Notes under the pieces: generated by a model
What the model was told of the DNA's origin: nothing
Databases searched by the model: none
Seen by the model: the letters and a program-made list of their open reading frames with translations, nothing else
Program-made: the position numbers and the translations under genes
Shown: positions 1-9,300 of the stretch, piece after piece
Layout: each line of letters starts with the position of its first letter
Position numbering within the stretch: the stretch's first letter is position 1
Assembly: GCA_027483175.1 (NCBI GenBank)
Contig: JAIXVE010000022.1
Coordinates: 1-34,831, forward strand
Length of the DNA: 34,831 nt
Reading direction: 5' to 3'
Source of the DNA: Verrucomicrobiaceae bacterium
Lineage (GTDB): Bacteria; Verrucomicrobiota; Verrucomicrobiia; Verrucomicrobiales; V1-33

Positions 1-236
1 ACCCGCAGTTCGACCAGTCCGACGCGGGTGGCGAGGTGTTTGGGTTTGAACCCGTTGGCGTGGCCGAGCCGTTGCTCGCAGCGCTCGTAAGGCTGGGCTT
101 GAAGGGCGGCAGAACGCTCCTGGCTCATGGCTTCATTGAGCAGGAGGCGGAAGCCTTCGGCGAGGCAGGTCGAGCCCTGAGTGGTAAGTAGTTGCAAAAC
201 GGTGTGAAGAAGGTCAGGTTGGACAGGGTGGGTCAT
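1..236 (-). CDS. IS256-family (mutator-type) transposase, N-terminal fragment cut by the window edge
   Basis: An open frame starts at an ATG on the minus strand (CAT at 234-236) and runs without a stop to base 1, giving about 78 residues. It begins MTHPVQPDLLHTVLQLLTTQ and contains LLNEAMSQERSAAL, PYERCEQRLGHANGFKPK and TRVGLVELRV. This order (a LLNEAM..ER segment, a PYER segment, G(H/Y)ANG(F/Y)KP, then TRVG.LEL.V) is the conserved N-terminus of IS256-type transposases, which move the element by a DDE-type cut-and-paste or circle mechanism. The catalytic DDE residues lie further downstream, outside the window, so it cannot be said whether the copy is intact. The element's right end should lie between 237 and about 400, but I could not define its terminal inverted repeat. 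The C-rich and G-rich strands are balanced here, unlike the core genes further right. Confidence 0.82.
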   Translation of the reverse strand, partial: MTHPVQPDLLHTVLQLLTTQGSTCLAEGFRLLLNEAMSQERSAALQAQPYERCEQRLGHANGFKPKHLATRVGLVELR

Positions 237-314
237 GGGTGTGTCTGGGTTTTTGTTTGCTAGACCTCAACACAGACCCCTGTGGCCCGCTGCGCCACCG
301 CACACTGCACCCCC

Positions 315-374
315 CCTTCGGGGGCTGCGGCGTTCGGCATCGCTACGCTCGCCTCACGCCGCAGCCCCCGAAGG
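315..374. repeat. 18-bp perfect inverted repeat with 24-nt loop
   Basis: The left arm 315-332 (CCTTCGGGGGCTGCGGCG) and the right arm 357-374 are exact reverse complements, separated by 333-356. The stem is GC-rich but has no T-run on either side, so it is not a standard intrinsic terminator. It starts 79 bp outside the transposase start codon, so it may be a subterminal structure of the insertion sequence or a separate palindromic repeat. Confidence 0.85.
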
Positions 375-718
375 AGCTTGCCGCCCAAGGCTAAAGCCTT
401 TTACAGAACAGACATTACACCCCCGGAACCCCCGGTTCTTGATGGGCCGGATTATGCTGGCAAGCCGAGACTTGATCCGTGCAACTCATCCACTGCATGG
501 AAGAATTACATGGTCATGGCACAACTGCCCAGACCTCTGGGCGTGCACAGACCACTGAAAGTGGGTGCCCAGGCAAGCCACTGAATCGCGCGGCACGCTC
601 GGTCCGGTTGGACCCGGCGGACACTTTTCGGGGTAAAGTGGTGCGCTTTGGAGGGGGTGCGGAGGTGGGGCGGTCCAATATCCGGTGGATTCTGAGGAGT
701 TCACTTGGGTTAAGTGCC

Positions 719-798
719 CAGACCTCATGGAGCCCCCGCAGACCTCTTGGAGCCCCCGCAGACCTCTTGGAGCCCCCGCAGACCTCTTGGAGCCCCCG
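719..798. repeat. 20-bp tandem repeat, about 4 copies
   Basis: The unit GACCTCTTGGAGCCCCCGCA occurs at 721-740 (one mismatch, CTCATGG), 741-760 and 761-780, and almost complete at 781-798. There are no spacers, so it is not a CRISPR array. The related string TGCCCAGACCTC is seen both at 526-537 and at the head of the array (715-726), and CGACCTCTGG recurs at 831-840, so the array seems to have grown from a dispersed short motif. The unit length is not a multiple of three. Confidence 0.9.
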
Positions 799-968
799 AC
801 ACACCCGCGGGTGAAGAACCGCAATTGGCCCGACCTCTGGAAGGGATCCTCGATCCTCCAGCCGGGCTGCGCTTTCCCCCGGGCCAGAGCACAGGCGACA
901 CGTCATCCCGAAGGGTCGTTTCCCCCTGACGACGTCCGATCAGGGTTCCTCTGCGTATGACATAGACA

Positions 969-2699
969 ATGAAATCCGTTTTCCACTTCCTGTCGTCCCG
1001 GCCGATGGCGGCAGCCTTATTTGCGTCCATGGCGATGTTTCCCGCCAAGGTGCGAGCTGCTGACAAGCCGGTATCGGAATTCACTGCCGAGGAAAACCAG
1101 AAGCTCGGATGGAAGGTTGTGGACGACGGCGTGATGGGCGGTCTCTCGAAAGGAAATCTTGCCTTCAGTGAGGATGGAATCCTCCGCTTCAGCGGTGAGC
1201 TTTCGCTCGAGAACAACGGTGGCTTTTCATCCCTTCGCACCGGTGACCTCGCTCTCGATCTCGCAGGCAGCGAGGGCCTTGTGATCAGGGTCAAGGGGGA
1301 CGGCCGGACGTACCAGATGCGCATCGGTACCGACGCACGGTATCGGGGCATGGAGGTTTCCTTCATGGCCGGGTTTGCCACAAAGAAAGGCGAATGGACG
1401 GAAGTGAAGGTTCCTTTTGCCAGTTTTGTCGGCAGCTGGCGCGGGACCATGCTCAAGGACGAAGTCTTCAACCCAGCGAGAATCAGCCGCCTAGGACTGC
1501 TGCTCGGCGACAAGAAGGCCGGGCCCTTCGCCATGGAGGTCGACTGGATCAGGGCCTACAGCGCCAATGCGGCGAACGTCGTTGATCAGGCGCTGGCCGA
1601 TGGTCGATTTAAAACGCTAGCGGCGGCCCTGACTGCGGCGGATCTCGTGGGCGTGCTTCAGGGCGACGGGCCCTTCACGGTCTTCGCGCCGACCGATGAA
1701 GCTTTCGCCAAGCTGCCGGAGGGAACGGTGGAGAATCTCCTGAAACCGGAGAACAAGGCGCAGCTGCAGGCAATTCTCAAATATCATGTGGTCCCGGGTG
1801 CGGTCAAACTCGCCAAGGCGCTTGAGGCTGGCGAGGCCGCCACCGTCGAGGGTGGAAAACTGGAAATTGCCTTCAAGGACGGTAAAGTGCTCGTCGGCAA
1901 ATCCGCTATTCTCAATGCAGACATCGGGTGCACGAATGGCGTGATCCATGTGATCGATGAGGTGCTGCTCCCTCCGGCTCCGGTGAAGGAAGTCGTTGCT
2001 AACGATCTCATTGGCGTGGCAAAACGGGCAGGGAACTTCAAGACGCTGCTCGCCGCCGTCGAAGCTGCCGCGCTGGCCCCTGTGCTTGCAGGCGAAGGTC
2101 CCTTCACGATTCTGGCACCAACGGATGAAGCATTCGCGAAGCTCCCGGAAGGCACCGTGGGAACGCTACTGAAGCCGGAAAACCTCGCGCAGCTGCAGGC
2201 AATCCTCAAGTACCATGTCTTCGCCGGCAAGGTCACGGCGGGCGACGCCCTCAATGCGAAGTCAGGCACCACTCTCAATGGGAGCCAGGTCGCCTTCGCC
2301 ATCAAGGACGGGGTTCTCAGAGCCAATGAGGCGACCATCCGAACAACCGACATTCAATGCGATAACGGAATCATCCATGTGATTGATGCGGTGCTGCTCC
2401 CTCCGGCGCCTGAAGCGGGTGCCAAAGGAGAGAAAACGGCGTCGATGGAGCCAGCCGAACGCATCGAAGCGGCGATCAGCCGCGGTGTCCCTATCTTCAA
2501 TCATGGTGACCACGCCCAATGCGCGGACATCTACAAGACCTGTCTCGAGATTCTGGCGAACGACGAAAAGGTCGATTCGGAAGTGCGCAAGACGCTCGGG
2601 AAGGTGCTGGAGCGGGCCAAGGGGATCGAGGGTGCGCGCGAGCGTGCGTGGCAACTCCGGCGGGGCCTTGATTATGCGTATCACGCTGTCGCGGGTTGA
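969..2699 (+). CDS. Secreted CIA30-like domain + two fasciclin (FAS1) domains + helical tail
   Basis: The protein has 576 residues. Residues 1-30 form a signal peptide ending ..AKVRA-AD. Residues ~45-195 match the CIA30/NDUFAF1 fold (LGWKVVDDGVMGGLSKG near 46-62, the VDWIRAY end at 191-197). Two FAS1 domains follow at ~203-335 and ~345-478. Each carries GPFT(V/I)(F/L)APTDEAFAKLPEGTV, the KYHV 'YH' motif (271-274 and 414-417) and (I)IHVID.VLLPP at the end. The last ~80 residues are helical and Cys-containing (NHGDHAQCADIYKTCLEIL). FAS1 domains usually mediate adhesion or protein contacts. The bacterial role of CIA30 domains is not established, so extracytoplasmic binding is inferred. The two FAS1 units are very alike, suggesting internal duplication. 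There is no clear ribosome binding site before the ATG. Codon use is balanced for G and C at third positions, unlike the strongly skewed genes beyond 3.3 kb, and the gene lies next to an IS, so transfer is plausible. Confidence 0.85.
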   Translation: MKSVFHFLSSRPMAAALFASMAMFPAKVRAADKPVSEFTAEENQKLGWKVVDDGVMGGLSKGNLAFSEDGILRFSGELSLENNGGFSSLRTGDLALDLAGSEGLVIRVKGDGRTYQMRIGTDARYRGMEVSFMAGFATKKGEWTEVKVPFASFVGSWRGTMLKDEVFNPARISRLGLLLGDKKAGPFAMEVDWIRAYSANAANVVDQALADGRFKTLAAALTAADLVGVLQGDGPFTVFAPTDEAFAKLPEGTVENLLKPENKAQLQAILKYHVVPGAVKLAKALEAGEAATVEGGKLEIAFKDGKVLVGKSAILNADIGCTNGVIHVIDEVLLPPAPVKEVVANDLIGVAKRAGNFKTLLAAVEAAALAPVLAGEGPFTILAPTDEAFAKLPEGTVGTLLKPENLAQLQAILKYHVFAGKVTAGDALNAKSGTTLNGSQVAFAIKDGVLRANEATIRTTDIQCDNGIIHVIDAVLLPPAPEAGAKGEKTASMEPAERIEAAISRGVPIFNHGDHAQCADIYKTCLEILANDEKVDSEVRKTLGKVLERAKGIEGARERAWQLRRGLDYAYHAVAG

Positions 2700-2794
2700 T
2701 GGGGGCAGGTGCGCAGGCATCGGGGGGGCTTGTCCTGAATGGCGCTGAGATGGGGCGGTCAGGAAGGCTGGGGTATGCGGCGTTCCTTCAGAAC

Positions 2795-2898
2795 GCGGAG
2801 GTCGGGCGGTGCGGTACCCAGAGCGGTGCTCTGGGCTGGTATACGGTGTGCCGATGGCACACGGGTTGGCGCCGTGGGTGGTGTGGTGACGAGCGAGG
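2795..2898. repeat. 104-bp hairpin-bearing repeat, copy 1
   Basis: It matches copy 2 (3190-3293) at 99 of 104 positions without gaps. It has two perfect hairpins: CCCAGAGC-GGT-GCTCTGGG at 2817-2835 and GTGTGCC-GAT-GGCACAC at 2846-2862. A third hairpin, GCGTTC-CTTCA-GAACGC at 2780-2796, abuts this copy only. Confidence 0.9.
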
Positions 2899-3106
2899 GA
2901 CTACTGTGTCGAGGTGGTGGGAGGTTAGGCTGTGTTTGAAAGGAAGGAGGCTTGGCATGAGGGCTGTTGTGGCCATGAAAACGGACTCCGGATGCAGGGT
3001 GGGTGCTGCGTCGCTGCGGGAGGGACTGTAGCGGCGGCGAAGATTGTCATCCAGAGGGTTGCGGATGCTTTCAGGATCCGCGGGCTGCAGGATTGGGACT
3101 TAGGCA

Positions 3107-3187
3107 TTGAGGTCACAGGCAAGATGCCCGTGCCACTCTGCATGGGGCGTTGAGGTCACAGGCAAGGTGCCGGTGCCACTTTGCATG
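3107..3187. repeat. 38-bp tandem pair
   Basis: TTGAGGTCACAGGCAAG begins both units, at 3107-3144 and 3150-3187, which differ at a few positions and are 43 bp apart. Read on the minus strand they give a peptide like SGTGILPVT in one frame. I recall that string as a recurring spurious translation of intergenic repeats in Verrucomicrobiota and Planctomycetota. I see no sign that it is translated here. Confidence 0.8.
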
Positions 3188-3189
3188 TT

Positions 3190-3293
3190 GCGGAGGTCGG
3201 GCGGTGCGGTACCCGGAGCGGTGCTCTGGGATGGTATACGGTGTGCCGATGGCACACGGGTTGGCGGAGTGGGTGGAGTGGTGACGAGCGAGG
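3190..3293. repeat. 104-bp hairpin-bearing repeat, copy 2
   Basis: This is the second copy of the element at 2795-2898, in the same orientation. The first hairpin (3212-3230) carries one A-to-G change in its left arm, which turns an A-U pair into a G-U pair and so keeps the stem in the RNA sense of the plus strand. The second hairpin (3241-3257) is unchanged. The other four differences fall outside the stems. Confidence 0.9.
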
Positions 3294-3310
3294 AGCAGCA
3301 GGGTGGCATC

Positions 3311-3340
3311 AAAAAGGCCGCCCGGTGAGGGGCGGCCTTT
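3311..3340 (-). terminator. Intrinsic terminator of the giant macroglobulin-like gene
   Basis: An 11-bp perfect stem (AAAGGCCGCCC at 3313-3323 with GGGCGGCCTTT at 3330-3340) encloses a 6-nt loop. Read on the minus strand, the stem ends in a run of five T (3311-3315 on the plus strand is AAAAA), 20 bp past the stop codon at 3360-3362. Confidence 0.88.
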
Positions 3341-3359
3341 GTGTGAGGGGTTGGTGGGG

Positions 3360-6300
3360 TTAGCGTTTCGGGGGTTGGACTTCTTTGACGGTGGCTCCGT
3401 GGGTGTCGCTGAGGATGAGGATGGAGAAGCGGGTGGTGGCGTCGAGGTCGCTGGTGGAGAGGCTGGCGTAGTCGAATTTGCCGCGGAGGTCGGTGTAGCC
3501 GTCTTTGTAGAAGGTGGGGGTGCCGTTGACGTCGGCGAAGACCTTGACGTAGACCTTGGAGAGCGGGCGTTTGTCGGTGGCGTGGCGGACCTGGAGACGG
3601 CCGAAGCCTTCGCTGAGTTGGACGTCGAGTTCGTTGGCGTAGGCGGCTTCGGCTTTGGTGAGGCCAGCGCCGGTGATTTCGACGAGGACGTTAGCGCTCT
3701 GGAATTCGGCGGGGAGGGCGAAGACGTGGTGATCGCCGGCTGGGAGCATGACCTTTTCGGATTTATTGGGTCGGATCATGCGGAAGCGGCTGGTGTCCTG
3801 GGTGACGAAGGGATTGGCGCTGAAGAGGAACTCGAGGTCCATGGGGTAGTAATTGACGGTGACCTCGGTGAGATTGCGGTAGTCGAGGGCGACGGTTTTG
3901 TTTTCGATTTTGACGCTGATGGCAGGTTCTTTGGCGGCGAGCCGGTCCTGGGTGGCGTCGCGGTCGTCGTCTTTGGGGGCGGCGGCGGCTTTGCCTTCGA
4001 TTTCGTCGAGTTGCGAGGCGAGCTCGGTGAACTTGGCCTTCCAGTGGTCGACGGGATCGGCGGCGTGGGCCGTGGCGATGGTGCGTGCGGTGGCGGTGTC
4101 AGCCTGGCAAATGGCGAGCCATGCTTTGAGGTAGTCGTACTGAAGTTTCTCGGCGATTCTGGCGGGATCGACGGAGGCGAAGCGGGCGATGGCTTCCTCG
4201 ATGCGGTCCTGGAGGGCGAGGTAGTAGACGGCTGCGAGGTGGTCCTCTTCGGTTAGGTCCGGGCGGTAGCTGAGGACCTTCATGAGGGCGTCGAACTGGG
4301 CGCGGAGCTTGTCATTGAGGATGGTGCGGGAGGCGCCGAGCTGGTGGGCGCGGGCATTGACGAGCGGGCTGTATTCGAGGTGCTGGTAGAGGTGGCGGTG
4401 GACGGGATCGATCCTGACGAGCGGGGTATCGATGAACGTGCCGCACTGAGCGAGGAAGCCGTCGGCGTGCATGAGGAAGTCGGAGACACCGTCTTTGATG
4501 TCGTGGAGGAGCGAGTAGCTCCATGAGGTGGGGTGCCAGATGTGGCGAGAGCGGAGGAGGGCGAGGGCCTTTCTGGCGAAGTCAGGATCTTTGAGACGCC
4601 ATGCCATGAGATCGAGGTTGAGGGCGAGGAGATTGTTCTGTTCGAGGAAGGCGATGACCTCGGCGGGCTCGCTGTTCTGGCTGACGTATTCCCACGAGGC
4701 CTTGTCGGCCTGGGTCAGGCGCGGGACGACATTGAAGGTGAAGGGAGCGGCGCTGGCGGCGGTTTTGAAGTTGCGGCTGAGGTGGACCGGGTAGTGGGCG
4801 AACTGCCCGGCGACTGGGAAGTAGAAGTGGAAGTCGTAGGTGCCGGTGTGATAGGGTTCGAGGACGACCGGGAGGGATTTGGTGGCCTGCGTCTGGAGGA
4901 CGGGGATGGCACCGCGGGGGATCTGGAAGAGGAGGTCGAGCTTCTGGCGTGAGGAGGCTGGGTTGGTGACGACGACCTGGCAGCCGTAGACGACGCCGGT
5001 GAGGAATTCGGTGGTGACGAACTTGTCGGATTTTTCGCCGGCCTGTTCGATGTAGCGGTCGCCGTGGCGGTAGAAGTTCTGGCTGACGAGGAGCTGGGTG
5101 CCTTCCTTGTCGTCTTCGGCGGCTCTGATTTCCTGGTGGAAGAGGATGCCTTTGCCGTTTGGTGTGAGGGTGACGCTGTTGTTATCCCGCTTGGTGGTGC
5201 CGCCTTTGTAATCCGAGGGGAAGGGGAGGTCGAGGGCGGCTAGAGCGAGGAGCATTTCGGTGAAGCTGCCGGTGGCTTCGGCGAGGTGCGGGGAGACGAA
5301 CGGCTGGGCGCCATCCCAGAGGGCGTAGTCCTGCCAGAAGCGGTTGGGTTTGACGAGGTCGGCGAGTTGCTGGGCGATGAGGAGACGGTAGTAGTTGTTT
5401 TCGGCCCATTCCTTGGTGCGATCGAGCTGGCGGTAGAGACGGACAGCCTTTGCGAGCCCGGCTCTGCGGCGTTCGATGGATTTCGCGCTCTTTTCGAGGG
5501 TGACGCCGCGGGCGGCACCGACGGGCGCCGGAGCGTTCATTTCCTTGAGTTCGCGGACATCCACGACAGAATCCTCCTCGACTGCGAGGTCGTAGAGTGA
5601 AACCTTGGCGTCTTGAGCGATTTCACCGCGGAGGCGCGTGGTGAGGGCGAGCTTGTCCACTGCCTCGCCGTCGGTTGGGGGTGCGCCTGGGGCACTGGAC
5701 GGGGTGTACATGTAGCGCAACGACTGCTGGTCACGGCTGAAGCGGGTGACGACATTCTTGGCGCGATCGGCGCCGCCGCTGAAATCGGAAGCGAGGCCGC
5801 CGGAGTCGAACCAATAGCTGTCGACTGCGCCATTTGCGATTCCGGTCAGGGTGGTGAGGACGCGGCCGTTGAGGGCGGTTTCGAAGAGGAAGGCGTCGCG
5901 CTGCGGGTTTTTCGGCTGAGTGTCGAGCCAATCCTTGAGGTGGCGGCGGGCGACGGGGACCTCGGATTCGATGCGGCGGGAGAGGAGGACGCGTTCAACG
6001 GAGTTGAGACGACCGTACTGCCATGGACTGAGGAACCCTGACAGGTCTGAGCCGAGGAGGTAGTGGTCCATGAACGTTTTGTCGCGCTTGTTGGCGAGGA
6101 ACGGCTGGATGACGCGCTTGAAGAAGTCAGGGTCCTTGCGGGCGAGGAAGAAGTGGAGTTCGTGGCAGGCGTATCTGGAGTAGAGATCTGCCTTCTTCTC
6201 GGGCGTGAGCGTGTTCCATTCGAGGAGCCATGAGAATTCGGCGAGGGTGCCGTTGCCGCTGAGATTGAAGAGCAGCGAGTGGGCGGCGCCGAGGTGACCG

Positions 6301-9300
6301 ATGTTCTGCCATGTGGCGGTGAGGGCGTCCTTGAAGGCGAAGGGGACGTCCTTTTCGAGGAGACTGATGCGGTTCTGGCGGCTGAAGTGCTGTTTCGGGT
6401 CGAGCCCGTCGGCGAGACGGAGATCGCGGAGGATGAGCTTCTGCTGCGGGAGGGTGAAGTCGCGCTGGGCGGTGCTGTCACTGTTGATGGCGACGATGCG
6501 GATCATCTGGCGGTCGCCTAGCGTGGCGGCGTCGATGATGACATTGCCGTCCTTGTCGGGTTTGAGGTTGAAGGCGACGGCACCGGGAGTGCCGAGGAAG
6601 GAGAGGTCGGGGTCCATGGGGCCGGCCTGAGCTTCCATTTTCTTCGCGGCGGCATCCATGGGAGCGGGAGCGGCGGCGGCGGCGGGTTGCTCTGCGTTCA
6701 TGGCCTTTGGGTCTTCACCGGCGGCGGCGTCCTGACGCTGCGTTGCGGTATCCGAGATGGCCCATGGATTGAGGAGGAGGCCGGGGCGCGGGAGGAGGTT
6801 GCCGGCGAAGTGTTTAGCGCCGCGGCGTTCGAGGACGTAGCGGTATTCCTCGCCGATGGTGCGGGCGCTTTGATAGAGACTGGGGCGGAAGGCATTGGTC
6901 CATGCGAGCGGCTGCGGGAGATGGTCGTTGCCGAGGGTAGTGAAGGCGTTGAAGGCCGGGAGGAAGCGGCTGGCGAGGACGTGGACGCGCGTGTCGACGC
7001 CGGCGTTAGCGATGTGGAAGACGAGCAGGTCCTTTTTCGGCTGATCGCCCTGGGGAGGCGTCTGGCCTTTGATCATGGCGCTGACGGCGAGCGGCGCGGG
7101 ATTGGATAGTTCCATGGTCATGACGTCGCTGACGAGCGAGCCGGTGACGGTGGTGCCTTCGCCGACGCGGACGACCGTGGCGGAGAGGGTGGGGGCCATT
7201 TCGACGGCGTATTCGCCGGGAGTCAGGCCGGTGATGGTGACGAGACCGCCTTTGACGGTGACGCCGGTGGCGGCGTCGCGGACGGGGACCCCGTTGCGGA
7301 GTTCGAGGACGCTAACGTCTCCGGGGGCGGGTTCGGCGGGGCCGCGCCATGAGATGCTGACGGGGTCGCCGGCGCGAGCGTTGACGACGGGCGGGAGGGA
7401 AGCCCATGTGCGCGGGAGGGAGAAGGTGCGTTCGACGCCGGTGGCGCTGCGGGCGGTGATGGTGGCGATGCCGTTGAGTGAGCCGAGTTGGATGGTGCCG
7501 TCGGCGGCGGTTTTCAGCGTGAAGGACTTGGCGGGTGAGAAGTCGTGATGCTGGAGGTTGACGACGACCTCGCGGTCCGCGCGTGGTTCGCCGGTGCGGC
7601 CGCGTTCTTCGAGACTGAAGCGGCCGTCGGCGAAGGTGAGGTGGAGATCGCTGGTCTGATCTGTCAGGGTGATGCCGTTGACGGCGATGGAGTCGGCGGC
7701 GGCGAGTTTGACGGGTTGGCCGGTGGAGAGGGATTTCACTTCGGCTTCCATGGAGAAGCTGAGCGAGGCGAGGCGGTCGGGGACGGAGAATTCGATAACG
7801 CTTTCGGCGTCTTCGGCGAGTTGCGGGCCGACCGGTTTGCCGTCCTTGTCCTTTGCGCCGAAGTCGTGGGTGGTGGTGGCGGGGATGCCGTCGAGCGTGG
7901 TGGACGAGATGGTGAGGCGGACCTTTTCGAGTGTGCCGAGGGCGGTGGGGCGGCCGTTGAGGAGGAGGGCGGGGCGGATGGCGAGTCTGGCGGTCAGGCC
8001 AGGGAGGAGGGACTCGCGAGCGACGTGGAAGCCGGCTTTGAGTTCATAGGATTCGCCGGCGAGATTGATGGATTCGAGCGAAGTGAAGCCGGTGCCGTCG
8101 GCGAGGATGACGGGTTGGTCGCCGGGGCGTTCGCTGAAGGGGATGAGGATGCGTCCGCCGTCGCCGGCGTCGAAGCGGCGGGTGCCGAGGAGGGCGTGGG
8201 ATTTTTCGATAGGCTTGAGGTTTTCGTCGAAGACGCGGATGGCGGTGCCGTCGGAGTCGTGGGTGACGAGGTGGCGGAGGGCGCCTTTGCGGACGAGGGC
8301 GCGGCTGCTTTTGCCGCCGCCGATGAATTCGATGATCCAGACACCGCGGCGGCCTTTGAGTTCGGGGAAGGAGAACGAGCGTTTCTTGCGGAGCAGCGGG
8401 GCGTCGGCGAAGTCGTGGGTTTGTTCGCTATTGGCGGTGAGGCCGTCGAGATTGAGGTCGGTATTGACCTGAGCGCCGGTGGAGCGGTGGACGTTCTCGG
8501 TGTTGATCTCGTAGACCTTGACGAGGAGTTTCGGGACGTTCTTGGCGAACAGATCGAGGGAGACCTCGTCTGCGGGCGACCATTGCTGTTTGAGTGAGGG
8601 TTCGAAGTCGAGATCGACGCGGTCCTTGAGGGATTGATAGGATTCGGGCGAGAGGAGGGAGACCCATTTCTGGGCGTCGGGAGCGCCGGAGAGGAGTTTG
8701 GCCTCGGCGTGGATGGCATTGAGCCAGCGGTCGTTGAGCCACGGGGCGAATTTGTCAGCGGAGTCGGCGTTGGCGAGGACGCTGAGGAGGAGACTGCGGA
8801 CGAGGCCTTCGTCGTTTCCGATGGGTGCGCAGCCGGAGATGGGCTCGAAGTTGGCGTTGAGGTCGACGGGGAGTTTGAAGACGTCGGATTCGCGGTATTT
8901 CTGAGCGACGTAGTCGACGGGCCGGGGGAGTTGGAGGTAGGCGAGGAGCCGTGTTTCATCGACGACGCCCTTGGCGAGGTCGTGGACGAGACGGTGATGG
9001 AGGACGTGGGCCTTGAGGGAATTGAAGGAAGGGGCGAGACGTGCGGTGAAGGATTCGAGGCGGTCGAGCCATGCTTCGCGGACGGCTGGGGTGCGGGCGG
9101 GATCCTGACCGAAAGCGGGGCGCAGTCGGGTGGCCCATGTGGTGACGAAGTTGCTATTCTGGAGGAGGGCGGGGCGGAGCTGGAGCAATTCCTCGAGCTG
9201 GGCGAGCGTTAGTTTTCCATGGATGGGGAACTCGCCGAAGCCGGCGGATTCGGGGGTGCCGAGTTCGTCGTTGACGAGCTTGACGAGGTTAGGGAAGTCC

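Larger units (their letters stand above)
237..968. other. Repeat-rich non-coding region between the IS fragment and the CIA30-fasciclin gene
   Basis: I see no convincing gene in these 732 bases. Open frames exist on both strands but have low-complexity translations (Pro, Arg and Ser runs) and no family resemblance. The region holds an 18-bp perfect inverted repeat (315-374), a short palindrome AAGGCT-AA-AGCCTT (387-400), a 20-bp tandem repeat (719-798) and two scattered relatives of that repeat near 526-540 and 827-840. Part of it probably belongs to the right end of the insertion sequence. No confident promoter for the downstream gene was found. Confidence 0.6.
2700..3310. other. Intergenic repeat cluster
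   Basis: No supported gene lies here. Short open frames on both strands exist only because of the repeats. The stretch holds two 104-bp direct repeats (2795-2898 and 3190-3293), a 38-bp tandem pair (3107-3187), a hairpin GCGTTC/GAACGC at 2780-2796 and a hairpin GCGGAT/ATCCGC at 3061-3081. The right border is the terminator of the minus-strand gene that ends at 3360. Confidence 0.7.

Noticed and set aside
719..798. CRISPR array from the 20-bp repeats
   Set aside because: The copies abut without spacers, the unit is too short, and no cas gene is present.
725..1534. Minus-strand open frame antisense to the start of the CIA30-fasciclin gene
   Set aside because: It runs through the 20-bp tandem repeat and shows no family resemblance. 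The plus-strand gene is clearly real.
3303..4256. Plus-strand open frame antisense to the giant gene
   Set aside because: The translation is Gly/Val/Glu/Asp/Phe low complexity, typical of the reverse of C-rich codons, and the minus-strand gene has its own terminator and signal peptide.
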